64,000 nucleotides of DNA, taken from positions 1-64,000 of the forward strand of contig CAVIQL010000009.1 in the NCBI GenBank assembly GCA_963644855.1, given 5' to 3'. This stretch comes from UBA6398 sp963644855. Lineage in GTDB: Bacteria; Bacteroidota; Bacteroidia; Bacteroidales; Bacteroidaceae. The notes under the pieces are model-generated. The model was given only the letters and a program-made list of their open reading frames with translations. It had not been told where the DNA came from and made no database searches. A program made the translations under genes and the position numbers. Below are positions 34,858 to 44,092 of this stretch, one piece after another (position 1 is the stretch's first letter; each line of letters begins with the position of its first letter).

Positions 34858-36465
34858 TCAGGGTTGCGCAGACAGGCTTTTTTCGATTTCCACGAATTTT
34901 TCCATTACTTTTGCCGCATCTACGTTTTGCACATCAGCTTGGTGTAAATCTATTGCCTGACATGCTGCAAGCGCTGCGCTTTCGCCGAGCACCATAAACA
35001 CGGGTTCCATTCTTATTGAGCCGTATGCGATGTGTGAAGCCGAGAGACATACGGGCACAAGCACATTGTCGGCTTCGCCGCGTTTGGGAACGATTGCGCC
35101 ATATCCCACGGCGTAGGGACCGGGTATGTGGATTTCCACATTTCCCTCGTTTTTCACTTGTCCGTTCACCACATAGCGTCCGCTGTTGTGGGAATCCATT
35201 GTATAGGCTGCCCAACCTATTACATCAGGTGCGGTTTCGATGCCCTGACAGTTATATTGCGTCATTACATATCGCCCCACCATTCTGCGTGCCTCGCGTA
35301 TGTAGAGTTGCGGAGTGAAATGCGACGATTCGAGATACTCATCTTTTGGCAGTCCCCACGTCAACATTTCGTTGCGTATCTTTTGCGGAATGCGCATGTC
35401 GTGTCCCACGAAATAGAGCATGCCAAGAGTGTAGTCGCGATGGGCTTTGATTATGCTGTCGCGCTTTTGATAACTGCCTTCGGGGTATTCCCAGTTTGCG
35501 CCAATCATATCTGTGCTGAACCCATTGCGATTGTTTATGTCGGTCTTGTGGTTGGGCATTTTGTCCCAGGCAAATACATCGTTTAGGTCGTTCCATTCAT
35601 ATCCCTCGTGCATTCTGAGCATGAGTTCATACATTTCTGGATTATAGTTGTCGGGTTTAGGAATATCAATACGGTTTTCGGGATCATCGGTGAGCGTTAT
35701 GCGATAGTTGTAAGCCTGTATGTGATTGTCTCCGGTGCCTTGTCTTCCCATTTCTCCCTGCATTATTCCCCACAGAAGCCCGCTTGCAGGGTTGCCCTTG
35801 GTTTTATAAGGGTCGATGTTTGCGCCAAACTGATGGTTAACGGCTATTTGCACCCCATTGTAGGTCTCGCCGTATTTCTCATTACCTTCGCGCCCAACAG
35901 TATAGGATATACCGGCTTTTGCCATCAAGTCTCCCTCGTAGGAACAATCGATAAAAACCTTTGCTGTTACGATTTTGTGCATCTTGGTCGAGGCATTCTG
36001 CGAATTTTCGAGCGTAATGTTTTTCAGTATAGCCCCGTTTTTTGTACACCCAGCAATCCTGTAGTTCCGCAATATGGGCATCTCCGTTTCCTGAACATAT
36101 TCATCGTATACGGCAAGCGCTACCTTGGGTTCAAACTTAAACACCGGCTCGTCTGTTCCGTAAATTTTTCCCACCTTGCGGTAAAAGTCGAGTGCATAGC
36201 CGCGTATGATATCGCGGTGTCCCACATCGGTAAATCCAAGACCGCCCGTGGTCATGCCGCCAATCCTTGCCGACGGTTCCACAAGCACCACGCTCTTGCC
36301 CTCTTTCAATGCCGTGTAGGCAGCAACAACTCCGCCAGAGGTGCCACCGTAAACACACACATCAACATCAATGTTGCGCGATTTCAAGTTAGTTTTCTGC
36401 GCCATTATAGGCATAACTGTAAAAAATGCTATCAATATAGCAAATACCTTTCTGAGTTTCATCAC
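34858..36465 (-). CDS. Secreted FAD-dependent oxidoreductase (PF12831-type)
   Basis: The 535-residue protein has a signal peptide ending near IMAQK. A dinucleotide-binding motif DVCVYGGTSGGVVAAYTAL lies near residue 35, then EPSARIGGMTTGGLGFTDVG. VFIDCSYEGDLMAKAGISYTVGREG near 190 and AAYTMDSHNSGRY near 430 are typical of FAD_oxidored (PF12831) proteins encoded by gut Bacteroidetes. The substrate is unknown and is often guessed to be a sugar or glycan derivative. The gene is alone. A dyad element and the restriction-modification cassette follow on its upstream side. Confidence 0.88.
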   Translation of the reverse strand: MMKLRKVFAILIAFFTVMPIMAQKTNLKSRNIDVDVCVYGGTSGGVVAAYTALKEGKSVVLVEPSARIGGMTTGGLGFTDVGHRDIIRGYALDFYRKVGKIYGTDEPVFKFEPKVALAVYDEYVQETEMPILRNYRIAGCTKNGAILKNITLENSQNASTKMHKIVTAKVFIDCSYEGDLMAKAGISYTVGREGNEKYGETYNGVQIAVNHQFGANIDPYKTKGNPASGLLWGIMQGEMGRQGTGDNHIQAYNYRITLTDDPENRIDIPKPDNYNPEMYELMLRMHEGYEWNDLNDVFAWDKMPNHKTDINNRNGFSTDMIGANWEYPEGSYQKRDSIIKAHRDYTLGMLYFVGHDMRIPQKIRNEMLTWGLPKDEYLESSHFTPQLYIREARRMVGRYVMTQYNCQGIETAPDVIGWAAYTMDSHNSGRYVVNGQVKNEGNVEIHIPGPYAVGYGAIVPKRGEADNVLVPVCLSASHIAYGSIRMEPVFMVLGESAALAACQAIDLHQADVQNVDAAKVMEKFVEIEKSLSAQP

Positions 36466-36490
36466 AAATCCATGGTTTTAGCTTATGAAG

Positions 36491-36498
36491 CAAAGGTA
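36491..36498 (-). promoter_or_regulatory. -7 box for the FAD-dependent oxidoreductase gene
   Basis: TACCTTTG on the minus strand, 25 bases before the ATG. Confidence 0.6.
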
Positions 36499-36597
36499 AG
36501 CAGAAAAATTCAAATGTAGTAGAGCGAAAATTCGGTATGCCTCTTAAAACGATATATTTGCTTGTAAAACAATCAGAAATAGACATTGCAAAAACTA

Positions 36598-36684
36598 CAT
36601 GGCATATCGTTAAAATTCCAAGGCATCTAATTTAAATTATATCGGACCTTGTTTTTACGAGATGCCTTGTGGTTTTTGTGGCGT
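36598..36684. repeat. 21-bp dyad element, copy 11 (subfamily with copy 7)
   Basis: The left flank ATGGCATATCGTTAAAA precedes TTCCAAGGCATCTAATTT, then one good dyad unit ATATCGGACCTTG and the right flank ACGAGATGCCTTGTGGTT. AAGGCATCT and AGATGCCTT form a perfect 9-bp inverted pair. It touches the 3' edge of the restriction-modification cassette, and its outermost 20 bases (36664-36683) recur at 40243. Confidence 0.8.
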
Positions 36685-36703
36685 TGTTTTCCTATTATCA
36701 AAA

Positions 36704-38098
36704 TTATTTCCAATAATCAAGTAAATTAAAAATAGCTCGTCTGAATAGTTTTGGGGCTTTTATTCCGAGTACTAATTTTCCTTGTAGATTCAACAAGAAA
36801 CCTATTTGTATTTCCGATATTTTTTCTTGATTACTGCCATATAAAACCACAGTACGTATTACTTTAAATAGAGGATATGATGGTTTTATGTAAAGTTCGT
36901 CAAAGGCATCATACCATTGCAATTTATCAATACCCTTTCCGCGGTTTTCATACGTTTTCCCCTCTATGGTTATAATCTCAGTGTCTTTTATATCTATCAG
37001 AACCAAGTCAGGTATAGAAACAATCTTGTTTTTATTGCCAGCTTTATATGCTGCACTATCAGTATATTTTACAAGCGGAATATGTTCCCCTTTTGATGTA
37101 ACAAAATAGCCTTTTTCGCAACCAGCGTGGTTTTCAAAAATAGAATAACTCTCTGTAAAATTCTCTACAATGATATGTATAAAAATAGTAGCAAGTTTTT
37201 CACCGGTAGTGTCATAATGCCAATATTTTACAGGCATTGTAACTTGTGGGATACTTAGCCCTTGTAATTTTATGTCCAATAAATTTGATATGAGAACGAA
37301 TTTGTTTTTATTTCCAATCTGATTTTGTATGAGCCCATGCTGGGTTATTTCTATTTTCCTTTGCCATCCGAGTTTACGAAGTGCTGCACAAATCACACTT
37401 AATGCCCCAATGTTCGGATCATGAGCAAGTCTGCCGTTTTTGACAAGCCTACCAGATACTTCAATCTTATTGTCATGTTTACTTATTGTGATCGGAGTAT
37501 TACTGTGTGATGGAGATTTCATTTGAGCTTTAACTTCAATGATCTCATCCACACTTTCAAATGCTTTAAAAACATTTTCATCAAGTTTTTTACCGATAAT
37601 ATCAATACCGAGTGTACGCATTAATTTCGTACCAAAGATATATGTTGCTGTCGGTATCTTCTTTTGTTCCACTTGTAACGCATACAACATTATCAGTTTA
37701 GTGTTGGGATAGAAATATGAGGTAAAGACAAACTTAGAACATCGTTGATAAACTCCTGTATTTCGGCTTTCTTTATCATCAGTCTTTGTTTCTTCAATAG
37801 CATATAAGGGGGTATCGTTTTGCTTAGGCATACTATTTTGATAGAATACGAGAAAATCAACAAAACTTGAGTATCCCGAAACAATTTTCACAAATATCTT
37901 ATCTACTTTCGCACATTTGAATCCTATAACTTCGTACACGAAATTAAAGTAATGCTTCTCGTCTAATAATGGAATGATCCTAATTTTGTCTGCGAAGAAC
38001 CCACAATATTTATCCTTTGCGAAATAAGCAAAGATCATTTGTAAGACTTTATTCTTGGGGCGTTCTTCTGTGAGAATCCATAAGTTTTTACTGATCAT
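36704..38098 (-). CDS. Type II restriction endonuclease (predicted)
   Basis: I do not recognise a named family. The 464-residue protein follows two adenine methyltransferase genes by 21 bases, which makes a restriction enzyme the natural reading. Two nuclease-like sites are visible. One is SFVDFLVFY with Asp81 followed by IEETK (Glu103, Lys105). The other is IPDLVLID with Pro363-Asp364 followed after 14 residues by IEGK (Glu379, Lys381), a textbook PD-(D/E)XK spacing. Two catalytic sites in one chain would allow each strand to be cut separately, as in some type IIS enzymes. The gene is AT-rich compared with its neighbours, suggesting transfer. Its recognition site cannot be inferred. Confidence 0.75.
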   Translation of the reverse strand: MISKNLWILTEERPKNKVLQMIFAYFAKDKYCGFFADKIRIIPLLDEKHYFNFVYEVIGFKCAKVDKIFVKIVSGYSSFVDFLVFYQNSMPKQNDTPLYAIEETKTDDKESRNTGVYQRCSKFVFTSYFYPNTKLIMLYALQVEQKKIPTATYIFGTKLMRTLGIDIIGKKLDENVFKAFESVDEIIEVKAQMKSPSHSNTPITISKHDNKIEVSGRLVKNGRLAHDPNIGALSVICAALRKLGWQRKIEITQHGLIQNQIGNKNKFVLISNLLDIKLQGLSIPQVTMPVKYWHYDTTGEKLATIFIHIIVENFTESYSIFENHAGCEKGYFVTSKGEHIPLVKYTDSAAYKAGNKNKIVSIPDLVLIDIKDTEIITIEGKTYENRGKGIDKLQWYDAFDELYIKPSYPLFKVIRTVVLYGSNQEKISEIQIGFLLNLQGKLVLGIKAPKLFRRAIFNLLDYWK

Positions 38099-38119
38099 GA
38101 TAAGATTTATTTTAATAGG

Positions 38120-39190
38120 TTATGATTCTCGAAACAATATGTACAATTGTTCAAACACACATCTTTTTGAATTGGAAAGTCCATTGTTATTACTTTTATA
38201 TCGGGCGTATTGGAACTGTTCTAATTTTACTTTGCCGTATTTTGATAAAACAGAAATGATACTTTCTTGTGGCATGATTCCCTCTGAATTATAACTCAGC
38301 ACAAGATATTTATATTGTGCTTTTTGGGCTATAATTTCCAAATCTCGCAAAGCTGTTTTTGAATTGCAAAAACTTGATTTCTCACAACAATATTCCCTCA
38401 TTCCCGTTATTCCTTTTATTATGGGATTGTCGTATTTAGCTATGGTTTCAAGCACATGGTAATTTGGTAAATATTGTCGTGAATTATATGGTGGGTCGAG
38501 GTAAAGAATATCAACGTCTATTTTTTTGAGCAATTCCATACTATCTGTATTGTAAACTATATTAGATTGCTTGTTAAGATGAAGTTTAATAGGGCGTAAA
38601 TAAAATCGTTTTATAGCTCTCGGATCCCATTTCTTGTGAAAAGCGGCATATACTCCTGCTACATTAGAATAAAGAGATACGCTTTCGATAAGACATGAAA
38701 GCAATATATAGTACTCATTTTCCGTTATAAGTTCTTTTGTTTTCCATTCTTCAATTTTTAGTCTTATTGCATCTATACGTTTACCATTCTCACTGCTGAA
38801 ATACATTCGTGGTTGTTGAAGATGTTGCGTACCATCTGGAGTATAATTACTATATATAAAGCCAATGACATCGTCTATTTCATTTAGATAAGATATAACA
38901 TCATCAAGAGGGGTAGAGAAAAGGTTATTGTTTGTTTTTATATTATAGAGGAAGGATTGTAGTTTCTTAAAAGTTGGTTCTTCATTATTTTCTATGTATG
39001 CTTTTTGTAGACAATACGACACATACATGATATCAGAAGAATAGATTACGTATCCGAGATCTTTATAAAATCTTGCTACGTTTGTGGTACCAGAGAAAAA
39101 ATCAAAAAAAGACTTTCCTATAACATCATTATTTTTTAGTATTTGGTGGATTTTCTCTATTATGTTTTCCTTGTTTCCTATATATCTCAT
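38120..39190 (-). CDS. D12-class DNA adenine N6-methyltransferase (second of pair)
   Basis: The 356-residue enzyme has the D12/Dam-type order: FDFFSGTTNVARFYKDLGY (SAM-binding motif I) near residue 28 and ILYLDPPYNSRQY (catalytic DPPY motif) near 237. The opening MRYIGNKENIIEKI is the usual K-binding N-terminus. It presumably protects host DNA at the site cut by the neighbouring nuclease. It overlaps the other methyltransferase gene by four bases (ATGA). Two different adenine methyltransferases suggest an asymmetric recognition sequence, one enzyme per strand. AT-rich codon use. Confidence 0.92.
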   Translation of the reverse strand: MRYIGNKENIIEKIHQILKNNDVIGKSFFDFFSGTTNVARFYKDLGYVIYSSDIMYVSYCLQKAYIENNEEPTFKKLQSFLYNIKTNNNLFSTPLDDVISYLNEIDDVIGFIYSNYTPDGTQHLQQPRMYFSSENGKRIDAIRLKIEEWKTKELITENEYYILLSCLIESVSLYSNVAGVYAAFHKKWDPRAIKRFYLRPIKLHLNKQSNIVYNTDSMELLKKIDVDILYLDPPYNSRQYLPNYHVLETIAKYDNPIIKGITGMREYCCEKSSFCNSKTALRDLEIIAQKAQYKYLVLSYNSEGIMPQESIISVLSKYGKVKLEQFQYARYKSNNNGLSNSKRCVFEQLYILFRES

Positions 39191-40155
39191 ATGGTTGGTT
39201 CGCTTACGAAAAAATTAAGGGTAGGTTGGTAATTGGTTACTAATACTTCGTCTGTCGAGTCTTTTTTTCTATTAATTATATGGTAATTGGAATTCGAATA
39301 GTCTTTATGGAGATGGGTAATAATGAAGTTATTTTTTTCTATCCAATTAACAAGTAGATGATTGTGGTTGGCTTTATGAGTAAGCACGTTCGACAATCCA
39401 AATTTTACACCTTTGTTGTTGAGTGATGAAAGAATTTCAAGCAATAGAAGTTCTTCTTTTTCACTCCAACCACTAAATCCCCGTTTACCATCGTTGTATG
39501 TTCCTGTAGTTATCAGATATGGTGGATCACAATAAACATAATCGTTCTCGTTTAGGTTGGAAAAGTCGTAATTTGTGAATTCTTTACAACAAAACTTGGC
39601 TTTTTTCTTATGAATAGCTTTGAGAAATTCGTTTAGATTATATTTCATTCGACTGTTATAGCAACTACGGTCTTTCCCGAAAGGATTGTTGAATTTATGC
39701 GAATTGTTAAATCGTATTTGATGGTTAAAAGAATATGCCGTGAGCACAAACAAGTCCAAAGGGTTTCGTTGAGAGTTGTAAAGTTCTCGTATTTTTCTAT
39801 AACCTTCTTCGTTTGTCAAAGACAAATTAAAAAGTGCGATTTGGTTTTCTATATGGGTAAAGATATAATCAGGATCATGCGTCTGAAATTCGTGATAAAG
39901 ATCAATTAGATAAGAAAGATTGTCGTTGAAGACAATAAACTGTGCTTCTGTATTGATTCCTACATTGCATCCGCCGCAAAACAAATCGACAAAAGTGTGT
40001 ATGTTTTTAGGGAATAAGGGCAATAGTTGTGGCAATAATTTAAATTTTCCCCCAATATAATTTAAAGGAGAACATACATATTTTTTTGAATCACTATTGT
40101 TTCTGACAAAATCAAAATGTGATGGCTTATTTGTAGAATAACTAAGCGTTTGCAT
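39187..40155 (-). CDS. Dam-like DNA adenine N6-methyltransferase (first of pair)
   Basis: The 322-residue protein contains PLNYIGGKFKLLPQLLPLFP near the start, FVDLFCGGCNVGIN (SAM motif I), and YVYCDPPYLITTGTYN (DPPY catalytic motif) near residue 210, the D12 order of Dam-like enzymes. I chose ATG 40155 (MQTLSYSTNKP), because the in-frame TTG at 40182 overlaps the promoter box. It heads a three-gene operon with the second methyltransferase and the nuclease, so methylation is made before cutting. AT-rich. Confidence 0.92.
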   Translation of the reverse strand: MQTLSYSTNKPSHFDFVRNNSDSKKYVCSPLNYIGGKFKLLPQLLPLFPKNIHTFVDLFCGGCNVGINTEAQFIVFNDNLSYLIDLYHEFQTHDPDYIFTHIENQIALFNLSLTNEEGYRKIRELYNSQRNPLDLFVLTAYSFNHQIRFNNSHKFNNPFGKDRSCYNSRMKYNLNEFLKAIHKKKAKFCCKEFTNYDFSNLNENDYVYCDPPYLITTGTYNDGKRGFSGWSEKEELLLLEILSSLNNKGVKFGLSNVLTHKANHNHLLVNWIEKNNFIITHLHKDYSNSNYHIINRKKDSTDEVLVTNYQPTLNFFVSEPTI

Positions 40156-40179
40156 TTTTAGGAAAACGTTATACTTACG

Positions 40180-40187
40180 CAAAGTTA
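40180..40187 (-). promoter_or_regulatory. -7 box for the restriction-modification operon
   Basis: TAACTTTG on the minus strand. It lies 24 bases before ATG 40155 and overlaps the rival TTG start. Confidence 0.6.
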
Positions 40188-40242
40188 CAATTTAATCAGC
40201 AAATAAATCGCTGTTTATAGGTTGCTATAAATTAATTTTGAA

Positions 40243-40262
40243 GCCGTGTGGTTTTTATGGCG
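40243..40262. repeat. 20-bp near-direct repeat of the copy 11 flank
   Basis: GCCGTGTGGTTTTTATGGCG matches GCCTTGTGGTTTTTGTGGCG at 36664-36683 in 18 of 20 positions and in the same orientation. The two copies bracket the restriction-modification operon. Confidence 0.7.
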
Positions 40263-40281
40263 CGTTGGGTAGGGAGACGAA

Positions 40282-40312
40282 GAAATCCCATGCAGAACCT
40301 GCATGGGATTTC
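40282..40312 (-). terminator. Terminator of the large surface protein gene
   Basis: A perfect 14-bp stem (GAAATCCCATGCAG) with a 3-base loop lies 48 bases after the stop codon at 40361. The T tract is short. Confidence 0.75.
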
Positions 40313-40360
40313 TTTGGTGTATGCTTTTACGGCGAGAGCCGTAGAGCGTTCGGAATGTTT

Positions 40361-43300
40361 TTATTTAACGAGTATCTTTTTCTTGCCAATTATATAAATG
40401 CCTTTTACAAGTCCGTTGGTTGCGTTGGCTGCCTTGACGTTCTTCTTTACAAGCACGCCGTCGGTGGTGTATACGCTTACAATTTCGTTGCTCTTGATGA
40501 TGTTGGCACTGATACCGGTTGCAATTTCAACGATACCATTTACAGGAACTGTATAGTCAACTGACGCTTCGGGATCGATATTTATTGCATTTACGTTAAC
40601 GTATGCGCCGAGCGGGCTTATGGATTTAGTGCCATTCACTACGAAAGCAGAATCTTTTTCAAAGTATATATTACCTTGCGGAAGTTCGCTAATGAGGCTG
40701 AATGTACCATATAAACCGTTTGCGTTAGCAAGTGTGCGGCTTACATTACCACCATGGAGCGGATGCAAATCGATCTTGATTGATTCTGATTTGTCGTAGG
40801 GTTTACCGCCGTCAATAATCATTATGAAAGGAGTGCCTGCAGGAATGCCGCCTATCTCATCATCGGGAACAAATTCGGTGAGGTTGATACCTGTAATGGT
40901 CTTACCATCGTCTGCAAGTTCGTAGCCGCAAATCTTGTAGGTTTGAACATCATGTCCTTCGGTTTCACATGAGGGAAGATCCTCTGTATCGAACGGATTA
41001 ACCATAGCCCAAGCTTTGTCTGCCTTGAAGTTAATCTTACGTGTCATTTCAGATGGGATTTCTTCCATAGCCCATGCTCCCCAACCGTCTTTAACGGGAG
41101 TTTGGCCGGTGAAATAAGCTACGCCAGGAAGACCTACGTTGGGGTGAATAGCATATGCTGCGTTGAGATCGGCAGTGGTATAGATTGCAAACTGACCATC
41201 GCCAAGTGCTTCGAGACGTACTGGGCCGCGATTGATAGGCCAGCCGTTTCCTACGCATACCATATTGTAAACACAAGGCTCACTTGTTGCTTCGAATCTC
41301 CAAACGCGGCGCATATCGGTAAGGTTGTTTTCCAATCCGCTACATCCTAGTCCGTCAACAGAAGTATATCCGCCCATGTAGGTATATAATCCTTTGGCAG
41401 GAACACCACGGTTGGAATTTGTTACACCGTCGGCGCAACTTACAAAATACCAAGTGTTGGGGTCAGGACCAACCATAGAACTGCGGAGAGCATTGTAGGC
41501 ACGGGTGAGAAGTGTATCCAAACGTGCTACTTCGCGTTGGTTAATGTCTACGAACGGACGTGCTGCGTCTACTTCGGCATATGCGGTTTCAAATTCATCA
41601 ACCTTGTCCTCTGGATAGCAGAACATCTCGTCGCCCGGAACAATCTTCGGAGACAACTCTGTTGCCTTTGCGTAGATTTTGTAAAGGTCGGTGGTGTCTT
41701 TCCATACGAGAAGGAAGTTGTTGTATGCGGCTTTGAAGTCTGCAATGTCTTGCGAAGTTGCATTGTTTGCGTCAGCTTTTGGCTGGGCAGCAGCAATGGC
41801 AGCACGAAGATCTTTTACAGCCTGAAGAATTTCGGGATCGTTGAGTTCGGGATTCAAACTGCCACTCATAGGATAGGCGTTGAATTCCGAGAAAGTGAAG
41901 TAAGGCTTGCTATAAAGGCCCAATTCCATCGTATTGGTCTTTATCACCTTCATGTTAAGGTAGCGATAAGGACGTGAAGTGGTGATAGGATTGGTAGAAG
42001 TGAATTCGGGATCTTCTGAAGCGGTTGGATATCCTGCTTCGGGGTTTTTGCGTTCGCCGATATACTCCCATGTTACAGCGTCGTCGCTTACATAGAATTT
42101 AACGTCAACTGGGCGATACATAGCGCTCCATGAAGAACCGCGGGCACGCCAATGCAAACCGATGTGGGTGGGAAGTTTTTTGCCTTCGCCCGCATCTACG
42201 CGAATTGCATGATAGTCGTCAACGTTGGTGCCAGCCACATACGAAGAGTTCCATGCGCTTATACAGAAAGTATTGAAGTCGTTGTCGATAAGATTATTGA
42301 GATCGGAGCACTCTGTTGACTGATTGGTGATGAAGAGTTGCGACTTATCGGTAACGATAGGCGATGTCATGTCGATAGTAAACACTGAATCGGCTGTAGT
42401 ATAGGCATTGGCCTCGAGGATAAGGTTTTTCAGTGTATCGGTGCGGAGTCTTTGTGGGTATAGATTGATTATCTCTTCCACTTCTGCGTCTGTGTATTTG
42501 TGCAAATACGTATCTGTTCCGCTTCCGGGAACTATCCATACGAGATCGTTAGCGTATGTGTAATTCATATTGCTGGCGTTGACCACTCGGTTTGAGAGAT
42601 TGAATTTTTCGCCGCTGATACGAGTTATATACTGATCGGTTGATTGTGTCTTGGAAAGGTTGATACTTGCGCCGGTTGATACAAGGTCGGTGGAGTTTAT
42701 GTATTCTTTCGTAACATAGTTTTGAATGGAGTAACGACCTTCGCCGAGCTTCTTGATTTTCCAAAGATAGGCGGGATTGTCTGCCTCCCAGCTGAAAGCG
42801 TAAAGCCAACCGGAGTTACCATTTACGGTCAGTGCACTTCCTGACTGAGTTGAGATAAACTTGGAGTAGGGAGTGTTTGACAGTGAGTAGTATCCGTCGG
42901 TAACTTCTACGAGTGATGCATCGAGTGCGGCTTTTGCTGCGTTGTATTTAGCGAGTTGTGCTTTGCATGTTTCTTCGGTAGGAGTTGTTACGCTGTCTTG
43001 AAGTAATTTCTTCGAGGCTTCGAGTTCAACGTTGAGTGCGTCAAATGCAGTTTGCGAGTATTGTCCAGGGTCGGTTCCGAAAGTATAATTGCTTGCTTTG
43101 AAGGAATTGACGCCTGCTTCGAGGAGGTCGAAGTTTTTAGATGCTTCGGCAGCTGCCAAGTCGGCGGCGCTAACAGGTTCTAACTTCCAAGAACCTTCGC
43201 CGTTTATGTTTTTGTCTTGCCAGTTACCGATTGGACCTACTGTAGCGTTGCCACTGTTGTGATGTTGAATGTTGTAAGTCCAATTAGCTCCGAGACAGTG

Positions 43301-43939
43301 AATGTTGAACTGGCCTGAGGGGGTAATGTTCTCAAACACTTGTTCCATTTGCTGGGTGTCGGTCATATACATATTGGTTTCCTGACCGTCGATAACGTCG
43401 GTGTGGAAAACATATTGCCCTGTGGCTGCGCTCTGAATGGAGTAGTTGCCCGAGGGGAGCTTTTTGATGTTCCACATGAAGAGGATTTTTTTGTCTTTCT
43501 TCTGCCAGCCGGGATAATTGCCCTCGTATGGTGCGAACCATGCCATGGTGTCTTTCTCAGCAAATACGCTGTAAGAGGTAATGATGTAGTAAGTGCCATC
43601 GGCTACTGGGTTGATAGCTGCTTCTACCTTTTCTTTGGCTGCTTTAAGTTTTACACACATTGCAGCTTTTTCTTCATCGGTAGCAGAGGTGCTGCTTGCC
43701 ATTTGAATAGCGTCGGTGTAGGTGTTGTAGAAGTCGGCATAGGCTTCTTCATCTCCCACATAGCCTGGAGCTGTGCCGTAGGCATAGTCGTCAACGCCAA
43801 ACTTGAAACTGTCTAAAAGCTCTTGAAGAGTCATCTCTTCCTCTGTGTCTCCATCATCGTTTGATGCCCACACTGTTGCATAGGGCGCTGCAATCAACAG
43901 TACCGCTATTGCAATGAATTTTGAGAAAAATTTTAGCAT
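40361..43939 (-). CDS. Giant secreted FIVAR/discoidin-like surface protein with C-terminal sorting tail
   Basis: The 1192-residue protein has a signal peptide ending near TVWAS. Helical blocks of about 75 residues resemble FIVAR modules (near 30-110, 270-345 and 710-830, e.g. LEASKKLLQDSVTTP and YNAAKAALDAS). Each is followed by a beta-rich block opening with YYIITS, YYSLSN or WYFVSC, which look like lectin-type modules. A discoidin-like F5/8C region lies at about 540-700 (NDFNTFCISAWN, RPVDVKFYVSDD, YFTFSEFNAYP). The end reads GLVKGIYIIGKKKILVK, a type A C-terminal sorting tail. It is probably surface-exposed and glycan-binding. No catalytic domain was recognised. The gene stands alone with a 140-base leader. 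Confidence 0.82.
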   Translation of the reverse strand: MLKFFSKFIAIAVLLIAAPYATVWASNDDGDTEEEMTLQELLDSFKFGVDDYAYGTAPGYVGDEEAYADFYNTYTDAIQMASSTSATDEEKAAMCVKLKAAKEKVEAAINPVADGTYYIITSYSVFAEKDTMAWFAPYEGNYPGWQKKDKKILFMWNIKKLPSGNYSIQSAATGQYVFHTDVIDGQETNMYMTDTQQMEQVFENITPSGQFNIHCLGANWTYNIQHHNSGNATVGPIGNWQDKNINGEGSWKLEPVSAADLAAAEASKNFDLLEAGVNSFKASNYTFGTDPGQYSQTAFDALNVELEASKKLLQDSVTTPTEETCKAQLAKYNAAKAALDASLVEVTDGYYSLSNTPYSKFISTQSGSALTVNGNSGWLYAFSWEADNPAYLWKIKKLGEGRYSIQNYVTKEYINSTDLVSTGASINLSKTQSTDQYITRISGEKFNLSNRVVNASNMNYTYANDLVWIVPGSGTDTYLHKYTDAEVEEIINLYPQRLRTDTLKNLILEANAYTTADSVFTIDMTSPIVTDKSQLFITNQSTECSDLNNLIDNDFNTFCISAWNSSYVAGTNVDDYHAIRVDAGEGKKLPTHIGLHWRARGSSWSAMYRPVDVKFYVSDDAVTWEYIGERKNPEAGYPTASEDPEFTSTNPITTSRPYRYLNMKVIKTNTMELGLYSKPYFTFSEFNAYPMSGSLNPELNDPEILQAVKDLRAAIAAAQPKADANNATSQDIADFKAAYNNFLLVWKDTTDLYKIYAKATELSPKIVPGDEMFCYPEDKVDEFETAYAEVDAARPFVDINQREVARLDTLLTRAYNALRSSMVGPDPNTWYFVSCADGVTNSNRGVPAKGLYTYMGGYTSVDGLGCSGLENNLTDMRRVWRFEATSEPCVYNMVCVGNGWPINRGPVRLEALGDGQFAIYTTADLNAAYAIHPNVGLPGVAYFTGQTPVKDGWGAWAMEEIPSEMTRKINFKADKAWAMVNPFDTEDLPSCETEGHDVQTYKICGYELADDGKTITGINLTEFVPDDEIGGIPAGTPFIMIIDGGKPYDKSESIKIDLHPLHGGNVSRTLANANGLYGTFSLISELPQGNIYFEKDSAFVVNGTKSISPLGAYVNVNAINIDPEASVDYTVPVNGIVEIATGISANIIKSNEIVSVYTTDGVLVKKNVKAANATNGLVKGIYIIGKKKILVK

Positions 43940-43995
43940 AAGTTTAGATTGATATGATTAGTAAAATGTTTATGTTATTCTTGTTATTGAAATTG

Positions 43996-44020
43996 CGGGA
44001 ACGGCATTATACCGTTCCCG
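43996..44020 (-). promoter_or_regulatory. Hairpin in the 5' leader of the surface protein gene
   Basis: A perfect 9-bp stem (CGGGAACGG) with a 7-base loop lies between the predicted transcription start (about 44078) and the ATG at 43939. It could act as attenuator, stabiliser or protein-binding site. On the plus strand it is followed by TTTATT but has no plus-strand gene to end. Confidence 0.5.
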
Positions 44021-44084
44021 TTTATTCAGTGATTAAAGCTTCTCTGCATTTAGATTTGTTAGTGAATATTGATTTGTTCAATTG

Positions 44085-44092
44085 CAAATATA
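44085..44092 (-). promoter_or_regulatory. -7 box for the surface protein gene
   Basis: TATATTTG on the minus strand matches TAnnTTTG. It gives a leader of about 140 bases. Apart from this, the hairpin and copy 12, the 43940-44550 gap shows nothing. Confidence 0.6.
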
